A stretch of 64,000 nt of DNA from Paenibacillus plantarum (GCF_013141695.1 NZ_WHNY01000008.1:1-64000); one strand, 5' to 3'; positions 9,289-18,336 are shown, numbered from the stretch's first letter. Notes: generated from the letters alone by a model not told the origin. Program-made: numbers and translations.

Positions 9289-9308
9289 TTCGATTGTTAT
9301 CGAACAAT
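9289..9308. promoter_or_regulatory. Nested dyads, likely operator between the OYE and arsR-type genes
   Basis: Two overlapping perfect inverted repeats occupy 20 bp: TTCGAT-tgtt-ATCGAA (9289-9304) and ATTGTT-atcg-AACAAT (9293-9308). They are central in the divergent intergenic region. ArsR-family dimers bind such dyads; that this one does is inferred. Confidence 0.6.
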
Positions 9309-9369
9309 AGAAATATAGCACGCAATGTGGTAAAATGCAATCACTAAGCGTTAACGAGGAGGAAGCATC

Positions 9370-9699
9370 CTGAAAGTACTATTTCACCCAGACAGAGCGG
9401 ATATGCATCTCTCATCCGTCCTCTATGCGTTAAGCGATCCCGTCCGGTTATCTATCGTTTCCGATCTCCACAAACAAGGAGAGTGTACATGTGGCGGCAT
9501 TGATGTTAGTGTCGTGAAATCAACCATGTCTCATCATGTGCGCACGATGCGTGAAGCTGGTGTTGTTCACGTCCGCGTGCAAGGGACCCAGCGCTTCTTG
9601 TCATTACGCAAGGATGATTTAGAAGAAAGATTCCCGGGTCTGCTCAATTCGATCCTACATGCTTACGAAAACTCTAAGGAACCTATCCCCGAACCATAA
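9370..9699 (+). CDS. ArsR-family winged-helix transcriptional regulator
   Basis: This 109-residue repressor-type protein contains SSVLYALSDPVRLSIVSDL, then a recognition helix region (VVKSTMSHHVRTMREAGVVH) and a beta-wing (VQGTQRFLSLRKDDLEERFPG). The first ATG in frame is 9403, but GAGGAGG ends 7 bases before an in-frame CTG at 9370. Starting there adds (L/M)KVLFHPDRADMH, the usual N-terminus of this subgroup (LFHPDRxxxxLSSVLYALSDP). CTG is therefore my preferred start. No arsenic-type Cys pair is visible; CTCGG near the helix supplies only two nearby cysteines, so the inducer is unclear. It lies divergent to the Old Yellow Enzyme gene. Confidence 0.85.
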   Translation: MKVLFHPDRADMHLSSVLYALSDPVRLSIVSDLHKQGECTCGGIDVSVVKSTMSHHVRTMREAGVVHVRVQGTQRFLSLRKDDLEERFPGLLNSILHAYENSKEPIPEP

Positions 9700-9753
9700 T
9701 TAGATGAGATGGAAATTTTATATGTAAATTGGACAAAGTAAATAGTTGAATCA

Positions 9754-9786
9754 AAAGGAGCTAAGCAGATTTGTGCTTAGCTCCTT
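9754..9786 (+). terminator. Terminator after the ArsR-family gene
   Basis: AAAGGAGCTAAGC-agattt-GTGCTTAGCTCCTTT hairpin with a short T-run. A weak single family-1 unit may lie at about 9705-9730 between the stop codon and the hairpin. Confidence 0.8.
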
Positions 9787-9931
9787 TGCTATCTACCCAC
9801 TGCTGTTTCTTTCGCCGCGATTGGGCCGACAAAAACTCATACGTAGTTATTCGTCCATTCGTAGGTAGAAACGCCTGAATATACTAAGTTGGATTACAGA
9901 TCGCTCACCCTTACAGCGAAGGAGGTCCTCT

Positions 9932-10969
9932 ATGAAAAAAGTTCTCCGGCAGGCAGTTAGAAAGACGGCCAAACCAAACCGGAAACAAAAGCTGCTTAAG
10001 AGAAGCCGCAGGAAAAACGGAATCAAATTGACACAAAAGCGGAGAACAATCAAATTGCGCAAGCGTCCATTGCGAACTATCAAACTTCGCAAGCGTCTAC
10101 TGCGAAAAGTTAAAAAACGCCTGCGAAGAAGCCGATCATTACGATCGACTCCCCAGGCCAAGCGGCCTCCTCCTTTATTACATGTTCCTGCCGTTTATAA
10201 ACCGCTGAATGTTCCACATGCTCCGCTAGTAGAACCGAAACCCAAGCTTTCGGTTATTGTGCCGATTTTGAATGAGGAAAAGTTCCTCCCACTGTTTCTA
10301 GAAAGTGTCGCTTCCTATGCAGATGAAATCCTTATTGTGGACGGAGGAAGCACCGACGACAGTATAAATATCATCAATCAGTGGAAAAACCGTGCGAATA
10401 TTCGGCTATTCCATATGAAGCAGACGGGCTTACCCTACTCCGATGACTGGAACGAGTCCGTCGTAAGGAATTTCCTGGTCGACCAAGCAATTGGAGATTG
10501 GATTATGGCGATCGATGCAGATGAAATCATGGACGATAGCTTCCGTGATGCCTTGCCTCGGCTTATGGCCCAGAAAGAAGCAGATGCTATCTCATTTCCG
10601 TGGGTGCAATTCTGGATGAACCCCCAAACAATACGCATAAGTGCACCTAACGACGAACACTGGTCTGTCAATAAATGGTTTATGTGGCGCAATCATATGG
10701 GTATACGATACGACGATGCCAAGAATCACTGCAAAGTGCATCTGTTCGGACGTTACATGTGGGAAATTCCCAATAGGGCTGAGCCGATTTCAGCCTTCCA
10801 TTACCATTATGCTTTCGGTTCCCAAGTGAAAGCGAATGATAATCGCCGACGCGATGTCGATCAATATTTAGGAAAATCGATAGGTCGTATCGAATATGAC
10901 ATCGTGACGAAGCCTTTCACTGGGAAACATCCAGCTGTTATGGACCGTTATTTTGCTAAAAAGATGTGA
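9932..10969 (+). CDS. GT2-family glycosyltransferase with polybasic N-terminal extension
   Basis: This 345-residue protein starts with about 80 residues that are roughly half Lys/Arg, including a near-duplicate (RTIKLRKRPL then RTIKLRKRLL). A canonical GT-A domain follows at about residue 105: LSVIVPILNEEKFLPLFLES, ILIVDGGSTDDS, and the metal-binding MAIDADEIMDD. The C-terminal part (HCKVHLFGRYMWEIP) holds the acceptor region. No membrane helix or signal peptide is seen, so it should be cytoplasmic, perhaps held at the membrane or on polyanions by the basic segment. ATG follows AGGAGG by 6 bases. It faces a second glycosyltransferase with a similar basic extension and lies upstream of the GDP-heptose operon, so surface glycan assembly is the likely role. 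Donor and acceptor sugars are unknown. Confidence 0.85.
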   Translation: MKKVLRQAVRKTAKPNRKQKLLKRSRRKNGIKLTQKRRTIKLRKRPLRTIKLRKRLLRKVKKRLRRSRSLRSTPQAKRPPPLLHVPAVYKPLNVPHAPLVEPKPKLSVIVPILNEEKFLPLFLESVASYADEILIVDGGSTDDSINIINQWKNRANIRLFHMKQTGLPYSDDWNESVVRNFLVDQAIGDWIMAIDADEIMDDSFRDALPRLMAQKEADAISFPWVQFWMNPQTIRISAPNDEHWSVNKWFMWRNHMGIRYDDAKNHCKVHLFGRYMWEIPNRAEPISAFHYHYAFGSQVKANDNRRRDVDQYLGKSIGRIEYDIVTKPFTGKHPAVMDRYFAKKM

Positions 10970-10976
10970 AAAACAG

Positions 10977-11018
10977 AAAAAAAGTGCCTGAAAGTCGAAA
11001 CTTTCAGGCACTTTTTTC
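10977..11018. terminator. Bidirectional terminator between convergent glycosyltransferase genes
   Basis: Perfect hairpin AAAAAGTGCCTGAAAG-tcgaaa-CTTTCAGGCACTTTTTT has T-runs on both strands. Confidence 0.92.
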
Positions 11019-11040
11019 ATTTCTCTACATTTTTCCTGCA

Positions 11041-13182
11041 CTATAAGGCGGACCTCATACTCTCTAAGGCTTTTGCTCGGGAGAAGTAAGTTTCTACGTA
11101 CATCCTACTTTGTTCGGCCTTATGCGCTAATAGACTGTCATTGTTGTATAACTGGATAATTTGTTCAGCAAATGCATGAGGAGCGTTCACAGGCTCAATA
11201 ATCTGCCTAATATTCTGCAGCCCTTCTATCCCCGTGTTGGTCGTAACTAATGGCATATGATGGCGCATAGCTTCCACCGTTTTGCCTTTCACACCTGCAC
11301 CGTACCGAAGTGGAATGATGGCAATCTTCGTATTTCCATATAGCTGTCTAAGCACATCGTCCGGTATAAATCCGGTGACAGTAATCCGATCTGATTGTAA
11401 TCCTATTAAAGCAGGCGGTGGATTGGAACCCGCGATGAACAAGTGTATGTGAGGAATGGCTTGTTGAACAATAGGCAGAATATCGCGACAAAACCACAAA
11501 ATACCGTCTGTGTTAGGACTATGGTTGAAGCCGCCAACAAAGAGCAGACCATTGCGTTCATGCCATTGCTTCGATGTCGGTATCGTATGGTCAAAGTAGT
11601 AGGCTGGAAGTAATACCGTTTGTTTATTTGGAAAATTCCCTTCGATAATTCGTTTTTCCGAGTCGCTGCAGGTCAGAACCGTATCCGCTTTGCTGAACAT
11701 GTCGAACTCCAGCTTTTTAATGAATTCGGAGGCTTGGAGCAGTTCGCGGTTGTTCTCCAAACCGAATCGCCTCAGCTCTCGGACATAATGCATATCATGA
11801 CCATAATACAGAATTTTTGCACGGGTAAAAGCCTTGATCAGATCCATATAGTGATGTGAAATGTTGGGCCGGTTCAACAGAACATAATCAATGTATTCCT
11901 TGTGCCTAACAATCCAGTGCTCGTAATACCCGCGATCTTGCGGTCCGTAAAGGATCTCAATGCCAAGCTGTTCTAGTTCTGTGCCATATGGCTCCGGTTT
12001 GATGAAGTTATCTGGTAAAAATTTGACATTAAAGCCCATGTCCACAAATAGTTTCAGATACATAAATGTCGTTCGGCTGCCCGCATCTTTGTCGAAACTT
12101 GGAACGCCGTAATCAATGACCAGGATGGTTTTTTTATTCCTTGAGCGTTCCCTCGCCCAGAAGAGGTGCTCACCGTCAGCAAGTTGATCCCGCTGCAGTA
12201 CGCCCGCCCATTTTTCTCTAAATTTCTGCTGGTTAATCACCTGATATTTCTTTATCCCTGTGTTAAGGTCTGTGCCGTGGGACACGCCCTCATAGTGTAC
12301 GACAACAGATTTGGGTTGGTAGATAACCTTGTATCCATGTTGCCTTGCTTTAAATGCAATATCCACATCCTCTGAGTAAGCAGGCGCGAAATGCTGATCA
12401 AAACCACCTATTCGATTCCATACCTCTTTACGAATCATGATCGATGCCCCTGAGATGTAATCCACTTCCTTGACATAATTGTATTCATGTTTGTCTGGAC
12501 TATCTAATCGACCGTAATTCCTTGCATACCCGTTATTAAAGACAATGCCCCCGGCCTCCTGAAGTCTCCCATCCGGATATATCAATTTAGACCCTATAAT
12601 TCCAATGGTTGGATCTTTCTCGGGTAAAGACAACAGATGTGCCAACCAACCGGGAGTCACGATCGTATCATTATTTAAAAACAATACATACTTTCCTTTG
12701 GAAATCGCTGCCCCATGATTGCAGTTATGAAGAAATCCCCTCTTCACCTTGTTGCGAATGACAGTGACTCGTTTGACAAAATGTCCGATACGGGCTGTTA
12801 GGTCGTTTGACCGATCATCCATCACGATGATCTCATAAGGAATTCCATGTGTATGCTGAACGATGGACATCAAACATTTGTAGGTAAAACTCCATTTGTT
12901 GTAGACCGGAATAATAATACTGACCAATGGCTGAGATGAGCTCGGTACCACCAGCCTATTCACGAGTCGCAATCCTTTATGGATCCGGCGACCTTTGAAA
13001 CGTCGGTTCCTGTTGCGTTTATAAAGCTTCATAACTGACCGTTTTCTCCGATTCTTCCACCTTGCACGTACGGATTTCCCACGTTTAAGCACTAGACGCC
13101 GGCCTGGTTTAGATCTACGGAGCTTACGCACGCGTATAGACCCCAATATCGTTCTCTTCGTTCTCCTAGCCTTTAGCTTCAC
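11041..13182 (-). CDS. Bifunctional GT2-GT4 glycosyltransferase with polybasic N-terminus
   Basis: This protein of about 713 residues has a Lys/Arg-rich first 85 residues. A GT2 domain follows (LVSIIIPVYNKWSFTYKCL, IVMDDRSND, the DxD-like motif LFLNNDTIV, and GFDQHFAPAYSEDVDIAFKA). From about residue 350 there is a GT4/GT-B domain (ILVIDYGVPSFDKDAGSR, GLLFVGGFNHSPNTDG, IPLRYGAGVKGKTVEAM with the donor-site E). Two-domain enzymes of this kind add two sugars or extend a glycan backbone. The start is GTG at 13182, 7 bases after AGGAGG; an earlier GTG at 13200 overlaps the ribosome site. It is divergent from the hddA operon and convergent with the other basic-tailed glycosyltransferase. A surface-polysaccharide or S-layer glycan role is inferred from context. 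Confidence 0.87.
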   Translation of the reverse strand: MKLKARRTKRTILGSIRVRKLRRSKPGRRLVLKRGKSVRARWKNRRKRSVMKLYKRNRNRRFKGRRIHKGLRLVNRLVVPSSSQPLVSIIIPVYNKWSFTYKCLMSIVQHTHGIPYEIIVMDDRSNDLTARIGHFVKRVTVIRNKVKRGFLHNCNHGAAISKGKYVLFLNNDTIVTPGWLAHLLSLPEKDPTIGIIGSKLIYPDGRLQEAGGIVFNNGYARNYGRLDSPDKHEYNYVKEVDYISGASIMIRKEVWNRIGGFDQHFAPAYSEDVDIAFKARQHGYKVIYQPKSVVVHYEGVSHGTDLNTGIKKYQVINQQKFREKWAGVLQRDQLADGEHLFWARERSRNKKTILVIDYGVPSFDKDAGSRTTFMYLKLFVDMGFNVKFLPDNFIKPEPYGTELEQLGIEILYGPQDRGYYEHWIVRHKEYIDYVLLNRPNISHHYMDLIKAFTRAKILYYGHDMHYVRELRRFGLENNRELLQASEFIKKLEFDMFSKADTVLTCSDSEKRIIEGNFPNKQTVLLPAYYFDHTIPTSKQWHERNGLLFVGGFNHSPNTDGILWFCRDILPIVQQAIPHIHLFIAGSNPPPALIGLQSDRITVTGFIPDDVLRQLYGNTKIAIIPLRYGAGVKGKTVEAMRHHMPLVTTNTGIEGLQNIRQIIEPVNAPHAFAEQIIQLYNNDSLLAHKAEQSRMYVETYFSRAKALESMRSAL

Positions 13183-13388
13183 CACAACACCTCCTGGCAC
13201 ACTTCATTATCACATAGCTATACTATTCCCTCTGTAAAAGGTCTGAATGGGACAAACGTTTATTTTCAAAAAGTACGAAGGGTGGAAAATATTCCACGCT
13301 GCGCCATCCGTCCATACAAGTTGTCTTATTCAAACATATGCTGAATTGGTTATGAAGTATATTGGACAACATGGAACGGAGGAAGCAT

Positions 13389-14414
13389 ATGATCATTAGA
13401 TCTAAAGCCCCTTTAAGATTGGGACTAGCCGGTGGCGGAACGGATGTGTCGCCCTACTGTGACTTATACGGAGGATGCGTACTGAATGCAACGATTGATT
13501 TATACGCCTATTGCACGATTGAGGTCTTCGATGACGGTAATCTTACTTTTGTCGCTGCGGATCTCAATGAAGAATTTCATACTGTCGCTCTTCCAGAGTT
13601 GGAATTAGATGGATGTTTAAGCTTGCATAAAGGCGTGTATAACCGGATTGTCAAACAATTCAGGCAGGACCAGCCTCTCTCTTTTCGGATGACCACTTAT
13701 TCCGACGCTCCCGCAGGATCCGGTCTCGGTTCATCATCCACGATGGTGGTCGCTATGCTGAAGGCTTATGTAGAATGGCTTAATCTGCCGCTCGGGGAGT
13801 ATGAAATTGCTCAACTAGCCTATGACATCGAGCGTATCGATGTTGGATGGGGTGGCGGGAAGCAGGATCAATATGCAGCCACCTTCGGTGGATTCAACTT
13901 TATTGAGTTTTACGAAAATAATCGGGTTATTGTGAACCCACTTCGGGTGAAAAACTGGATTATCAGTGAATTGGAGAGCTCTATGATTTTATATTACACA
14001 GGAGCATCAAGGGAATCTGCCAAGATCATTGACGAACAAGTCCGCAATACACGGAATAACAAGCCGTCCGCCCTACAAGCAACCCATATCGTAAAAGCAG
14101 AGGCTTATGCGATTAAGGAATGTATTTTAAAGGGAGAAATCAACAAGTTTGCTGAGCACTTAGGAAAATCCTGGAGTGCCAAAAAAAAGATGGCTGCCTC
14201 TATTACGAACGAACGAATTGACTTCATATACAGTACGGCGATGAATGCCGGTGCACTAGCTGGCAAGGTATCCGGAGCAGGAGGAGGCGGATTTATGATG
14301 TTTATCGTGGATCCCGTCAAACGCATACAGGTTGTACATCGCTTGAACGAATTAGGAGGTAAAGTGTTTCAATTCCATTTTACAAAGAGCGGAACGCAAG
14401 GATGGAGGGTATAA
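13389..14414 (+). CDS. hddA: D-glycero-D-manno-heptose 7-phosphate kinase
   Basis: This 341-residue GHMP-family kinase phosphorylates D-glycero-D-manno-heptose 7-phosphate at C1 to give the 1,7-bisphosphate in the GDP-heptose pathway. Motifs are the N-terminal [20 protein letters not shown], the ATP loop [38 protein letters not shown], and the C-terminal [15 protein letters not shown]. The start at 13389 follows GGAGGAAG; a longer frame from 13362 has no ribosome site. It is the first gene of a tight four-gene operon whose next gene starts 2 bases after its stop. With gmhA, hddC and gmhB it matches the gene set known from the Aneurinibacillus S-layer glycan pathway. Confidence 0.93.
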   Translation: MIIRSKAPLRLGLAGGGTDVSPYCDLYGGCVLNATIDLYAYCTIEVFDDGNLTFVAADLNEEFHTVALPELELDGCLSLHKGVYNRIVKQFRQDQPLSFRMTTYSDAPAGSGLGSSSTMVVAMLKAYVEWLNLPLGEYEIAQLAYDIERIDVGWGGGKQDQYAATFGGFNFIEFYENNRVIVNPLRVKNWIISELESSMILYYTGASRESAKIIDEQVRNTRNNKPSALQATHIVKAEAYAIKECILKGEINKFAEHLGKSWSAKKKMAASITNERIDFIYSTAMNAGALAGKVSGAGGGGFMMFIVDPVKRIQVVHRLNELGGKVFQFHFTKSGTQGWRV

Positions 14415-14416
14415 AT

Positions 14417-15001
14417 TTGAAAGCATATATTAGCAGCGAAATTATACGGGCAATGGAGATCAAACGGGCGATTGCTAAGGATAGAGTTTTACTTCATTTA
14501 ATCGAGCAGGCAGCTAGAAAAATGATCGAGGTTTACCGAAATGGTAATAAAATAATGCTCGGCGGCAATGGAGGAAGTGCGGCCGATGCCCAGCATATTG
14601 CTGGCGAATTCGTCAGCCGCTTTTATTTCGACCGTCCGGGCCTGCCTTGCATCGCACTTACGACGGATACCTCCATTCTTACAGCAATCGGAAACGACTA
14701 CGGATATGAACAGTTGTTTGCACGGCAAATTCAAGCTAACGGCCAAAGTGGAGACTTATTTATTGGCATTTCCACTTCCGGTAACTCCCCCAATGTCATT
14801 AGAGGTTTAGAAATGTGCCGTGCCAAGGGGATCACGACAATTGGTTTAACTGGTGAGTCAGGAGGCCGTTTGGCTGACCTCTGCGATATCTGCATCCGAA
14901 TTCCCTCCCAAGAGACCCCGAGAATTCAAGAAGCGCATATTCTGATTGGCCATATTTTGTGCGCGATCGTAGAAGAATCTATATTTGGTAAGGGATTTTA
15001 A
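14417..15001 (+). CDS. gmhA: Sedoheptulose 7-phosphate isomerase
   Basis: This SIS-domain enzyme of about 194 residues converts sedoheptulose 7-phosphate to D-glycero-D-manno-heptose 7-phosphate, the first pathway step. Key segments are LGGNGGSAADAQHIAGEFVS, ALTTDTSILTAIGNDYG, ISTSGNSPNVIRG and QEAHILIGHILC, all typical of GmhA. I choose the TTG at 14417 because GGAGG lies 8 bases upstream; an ATG at 14402 lies inside the hddA gene and overlaps that GGAGG. Translational coupling to hddA is likely. Confidence 0.93.
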   Translation: MKAYISSEIIRAMEIKRAIAKDRVLLHLIEQAARKMIEVYRNGNKIMLGGNGGSAADAQHIAGEFVSRFYFDRPGLPCIALTTDTSILTAIGNDYGYEQLFARQIQANGQSGDLFIGISTSGNSPNVIRGLEMCRAKGITTIGLTGESGGRLADLCDICIRIPSQETPRIQEAHILIGHILCAIVEESIFGKGF

Positions 15002-15005
15002 CCCT

Positions 15006-15710
15006 ATGGAAGCAATCATTTTAGCTGGCGGGCTGGGGACACGTTTGCGGGGGGTTATATGGGATTTACCCAAACCGATGGCTCCCGTAGGGGGCAAACC
15101 ATTTCTTCAATACATTCTCGAGCGATTGGAGAGGCAAGGGGTTCGCAGGGTGATCCTGGCGGTAGGATACAAACATGAAGCCATTCGCTCCTATTTCGGC
15201 CATCGTTTCGGAGAAATAAGAATCGCCTATTCGGTGGAAGAAGAACCACTAGGAACCGGAGGAGCTCTCAAGAAGGCGATGACTCAGATTGCCAGCGATC
15301 AGGTGCTGTTAGTAAATGGAGACACGTTGTTCCACGTCGATATCCCGCAGTTGATACAGGTTCATATTGACCGCGCTGCGGACTTGACGCTTTCACTTAA
15401 GCCGATGAAACAATTTGACCGATACGGTGCCGTTATCGTAAGTTCGGACTATAAGGTGCTCAGCTTTCAGGAGAAACGGATGTGCGAATCTGGCTTGATT
15501 AATGGTGGTGTATACGTAGCTCGTACCGATATATGGGATCCGTTCGAGCTGTCAGCCCCATTTTCATTCGAGCAATTTCTAGGAAATCCTGGTGCACAGA
15601 AGCTTAACCTGTATGGCTTCCCGAGTGAAGGTTATTTTATCGATATCGGCATTCCGGAAGACTATGCGCGTGCGAAGTCTGAGCTTGGCACTGGAGGTGG
15701 GGACGGATGA
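15006..15710 (+). CDS. hddC: D-glycero-alpha-D-manno-heptose 1-phosphate guanylyltransferase
   Basis: This 234-residue nucleotidyltransferase transfers GMP to heptose 1-phosphate to make GDP-D-glycero-alpha-D-manno-heptose. The NTP-transferase signature is at the very N-terminus ([20 protein letters not shown] with the catalytic Arg and Lys). Further motifs are [10 protein letters not shown] for metal binding, [14 protein letters not shown], and the closing [14 protein letters not shown]. The start at 15006 places the signature at residue 4 as in relatives. Its stop overlaps the next start (ATGA at 15707). Confidence 0.92.
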   Translation: MEAIILAGGLGTRLRGVIWDLPKPMAPVGGKPFLQYILERLERQGVRRVILAVGYKHEAIRSYFGHRFGEIRIAYSVEEEPLGTGGALKKAMTQIASDQVLLVNGDTLFHVDIPQLIQVHIDRAADLTLSLKPMKQFDRYGAVIVSSDYKVLSFQEKRMCESGLINGGVYVARTDIWDPFELSAPFSFEQFLGNPGAQKLNLYGFPSEGYFIDIGIPEDYARAKSELGTGGGDG

Positions 15711-16258
15711 GACCGAAGGCGCTTTTGCTTGACCGGGATGGTGTCATTAACCTTGATAAATCGTATGTTTACAAAGTAGAGGATTTCGAGTTTAGCACAG
15801 GGATATTCGAAACACTCTTACGTTTCCAGCATGCGGGGTTTCTACTCATCATCGTAACCAACCAAGCAGGTATTGGCCGGGGATTTTACACGGAGCACGA
15901 CTTTATGGCGTTAACGGCATGGATGACGGAGCAATTCGAGGCGCATGGCATCCGGATTGCTAACGTATATTTTTGTCCCTACCACCCGGTACATGGCATC
16001 GGTGAATACAAGCAAGATGCCTGTTGCCGAAAGCCTAATCCGGGTATGATTCTGCAAGCCATGCGAGAGTTTCAGTTGGATCTTGCCTCATCGGTGATCA
16101 TAGGTGATAAAGAGAGTGACATCGAAGCAGGTTTGCGTGCTGGAGTCGGAACCACGATCTTGATTCGCAACGGTGAGGCAAGTACTGCTACAGCGGCTAC
16201 GTTTACTGTGAAGCATGTAGGTGAGGCAGCTGAGCGTTTTTTCGGAACATGTAAATAA
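15707..16258 (+). CDS. gmhB: D-glycero-D-manno-heptose 1,7-bisphosphate 7-phosphatase
   Basis: This 183-residue HAD-superfamily phosphatase removes the C7 phosphate from heptose 1,7-bisphosphate. Motif I is [11 protein letters not shown], motif [13 protein letters not shown], and motif [17 protein letters not shown]. The GmhB zinc site is present as CPYHP…ACCRKPNPG. It starts inside the hddC stop codon (ATGA). It is biochemically the third of the four steps but the last gene of the operon. Confidence 0.92.
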   Translation: MRPKALLLDRDGVINLDKSYVYKVEDFEFSTGIFETLLRFQHAGFLLIIVTNQAGIGRGFYTEHDFMALTAWMTEQFEAHGIRIANVYFCPYHPVHGIGEYKQDACCRKPNPGMILQAMREFQLDLASSVIIGDKESDIEAGLRAGVGTTILIRNGEASTATAATFTVKHVGEAAERFFGTCK

Positions 16259-16277
16259 GTCATCACATGTGAAAAAA

Positions 16278-16310
16278 AACGCCTCCGCCGTCCTTCAAGG
16301 ACGGAGCGTT
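16278..16310 (-). terminator. Terminator-like hairpin, T8 on the minus strand
   Basis: Imperfect stem AACGC…GTCCTT-ca-AAGGAC…GCGTT has eight A's on its left, so on the minus strand it ends in a T8 run. It probably stops transcripts coming from the response-regulator side. Confidence 0.65.
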
Positions 16311-16330
16311 TATGGAGAAATACAAGAAAA

Positions 16331-16361
16331 GGGACTGTACTTGAAGAGTACGTCCCTTTTT
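16331..16361 (+). terminator. Terminator of the hddA-gmhB operon
   Basis: GGGACtGTAC-ttgaaga-GTACGTCCCTTTTT hairpin lies about 70 bases after the gmhB stop. Confidence 0.8.
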
Positions 16362-16390
16362 GTTGCGGCAGCCGTGAACCAAACACTAGA

Positions 16391-16577
16391 TTAACTGTAT
16401 TTTGTACAGCTAATTTCATGATTAATTCGTGTTTCCGTGATTTAACTGGAAATTATCCATGTAATTTCAAGATTTCGAGAGAATATCGATGAAATTCGAT
16501 GATTTAACCACATAAATTCCATCTAATCGTGAAATTTGGAGGAATTTGCGAGAATTAACTGTATGTTTTCCATTTAA
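16391..16577. repeat. Family-1 four-unit island (C)
   Basis: Direct units at 16391-16415 and 16442-16466 (TTAACTG…TAATT) are followed by inverted units at 16502-16526 and 16553-16577 (AATTAACTG…TCCATTTAA type). Both start distances are 51 bp and the centre gap is 35 bp. The island lies between the convergent gmhB and response-regulator genes. Confidence 0.88.
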
Positions 16578-16656
16578 CAGGGTATATTTGTGCGCTAGCA
16601 CGCGATCGCCGACGGGGATTCTTCTCTTCCGCACATTATTAGCCACATTTAGAAGG

Positions 16657-16683
16657 AAATCCTGCAAGTATTTTGCAGGATTT
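16657..16683. terminator. Terminator hairpin after the response regulator
   Basis: AAATCCTGCA…TGCAGGATTT lies 28 bases past the response-regulator stop. The T-run is better on the plus strand, so direction is ambiguous. Confidence 0.6.
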
Positions 16684-16710
16684 TTGTGCTTTCACAGCGG
16701 GGATCACTAG

Positions 16711-18333
16711 CTAGCTCCCCTTCGTCTGCCCTCGATACGCATTCGGCACGAAGCCGGTATGCGCCTTGAACAGCTTGCCGAAGTAGTTCTTATTCTCGTA
16801 GCCGAGCATATCCGAGATTTGTTCCACGCTTTTATCCGTGATCTCCAGAAGCTCCTTCGCTTTCTCCATCTTCATCCGCGTCACGTACTCGATGAAGTTC
16901 TCGCCCGTCTCCCGCTTGAACAAGCGGCTCAAGTAGCTCGGGTGCAGATGCAGATGCGCCGCGGCATCTTCCAGTGATATTTTCGTATCGAGATGGTTGT
17001 ACACGAACCGCTGACATTCGAGAATCTCGCGATTATGCGACTCCCGATACACTTGTCCTGCCCACTGGATGGCCTGCTGCAAATAATCCTTGAGCCACAG
17101 CTCCATTTCGCGGATGGAGGACAATTCATGCACATCGTGATGCAGCAACTCCGAGGAAAACGTCGATTGATAGTGCTGCAGCGACTTGAGGCGCATCCGC
17201 ACATCGAGGATCATTTTGAGCAGCCAATCCTTCACCTCTAGAGGGCGGAACCGATTGTACTGGATGTAATCGACCCACTTCGAGACGAAGGCATCAATCC
17301 CTTCTGCACGCTCATCGAACACCACGCCGCGGAATTCATCCAACGCCTGCGCATACTGAGCGAGCAGCTCCCCGCCGTCCCCGAATCCTTCCCGCAAATG
17401 CTCAAGCTTGCTGATCGAGGACTCTGGCATGTAGAATCGGATCGCCTTAGCCTCTACCATACGAATTAATTGATCCTTCAACGCCCGAACATCCTTCACC
17501 GGAGTCCCTGTGATGAACGAAAAGGAGATTTTCGCATACTTCTGCAAGCAAGCCTGCAGCTGCCGCAGCGTCTGCTCCATCTTCTGGCTGTTGTTTACAT
17601 GCAGCTCCGAGAAATGCGGGAATAACAATACAATTTCACCCGTATCGTAGGTGAACAGGGTCACTTCCTTTTGATCAACGAGCAGCTCTTCCACGATATT
17701 CTGAATCGTATATTCGAATAAATCTGTCGATTGAAACCGGCTATTCGCCTCTTTCACCCGATTGGCATAGCCGAAAACAGGCAGAACCGCATGCTTCGTA
17801 AGCCTTATCCCAAAATCTTCCGCTTTGGTGCTCCACTCTACAGCATCAAATAACGGCTCATTCACAGTGCTTCGGATGAACTGGCGCTTCGACGCGCCGC
17901 GTTGCTGCGACACCTCTTTCTCCAGCTTGCGGCTCTTCGACTGCTGACGATCCTCTGCATCCAACTGCTCTTTAAGCCTGATCAATACCTCCGTGATATT
18001 GCTGACGTTCATCGTTTCCTTCAATATATATTCACTCACCGAAAGTTTAACGGCCGCCTGCGCATAATGGAATTCATCATGACAGGAAAGAATCACAGCC
18101 TTCACGTTCGGATCCTCCTCGCGGAGGGACTTGATTAATTCCAACCCATTGATCTCAGGCATCCCAATATCGCTGATCAAAACATCGATTTTGGATTGCT
18201 GACCAGCTTTCAGCGCATCCAGAGGACTCGCATAAACGCCAGTCAATTGATAACCGAGCTCTTCCCATTTTATCGTCGTCTTCAGAAATTCAAGAACTGG
18301 AATATCATCATCTACAATCATGACGGTGTACAT
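16711..18333 (-). CDS. YesN-type response regulator (receiver plus AraC HTH)
   Basis: This 540-residue regulator has an N-terminal receiver domain (MIVDDDIPVLEFLK, phospho-acceptor in VLISDIGMPEINGLEL near residue 56, conserved K in SEYILKET). A long variable middle part follows, then a C-terminal AraC-type double helix-turn-helix (AAAHLHLHPSYLSRLFKRET, QISDMLGYENKNYFGKLFKA). ATG follows AAGGAGGTG at 6 bases. It starts 3 bases after the stop of its partner sensor kinase, so they are co-transcribed. Regulators of this kind activate nearby carbohydrate ABC transporter genes, here the importer at 20235-23519. Confidence 0.92.
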   Translation of the reverse strand: MYTVMIVDDDIPVLEFLKTTIKWEELGYQLTGVYASPLDALKAGQQSKIDVLISDIGMPEINGLELIKSLREEDPNVKAVILSCHDEFHYAQAAVKLSVSEYILKETMNVSNITEVLIRLKEQLDAEDRQQSKSRKLEKEVSQQRGASKRQFIRSTVNEPLFDAVEWSTKAEDFGIRLTKHAVLPVFGYANRVKEANSRFQSTDLFEYTIQNIVEELLVDQKEVTLFTYDTGEIVLLFPHFSELHVNNSQKMEQTLRQLQACLQKYAKISFSFITGTPVKDVRALKDQLIRMVEAKAIRFYMPESSISKLEHLREGFGDGGELLAQYAQALDEFRGVVFDERAEGIDAFVSKWVDYIQYNRFRPLEVKDWLLKMILDVRMRLKSLQHYQSTFSSELLHHDVHELSSIREMELWLKDYLQQAIQWAGQVYRESHNREILECQRFVYNHLDTKISLEDAAAHLHLHPSYLSRLFKRETGENFIEYVTRMKMEKAKELLEITDKSVEQISDMLGYENKNYFGKLFKAHTGFVPNAYRGQTKGS

Positions 18334-18336
18334 AGG

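Noticed and set aside
9932..10170. The basic N-terminus as a frameshift artefact or separate gene
   Set aside because: The ribosome site fits its ATG, the frame is continuous with the GT2 domain, and the second glycosyltransferase has a comparable tail.
16467..16667. A 66-codon frame on the minus strand over island C
   Set aside because: It is built from repeat units and flanking AT-rich sequence with no ribosome site.
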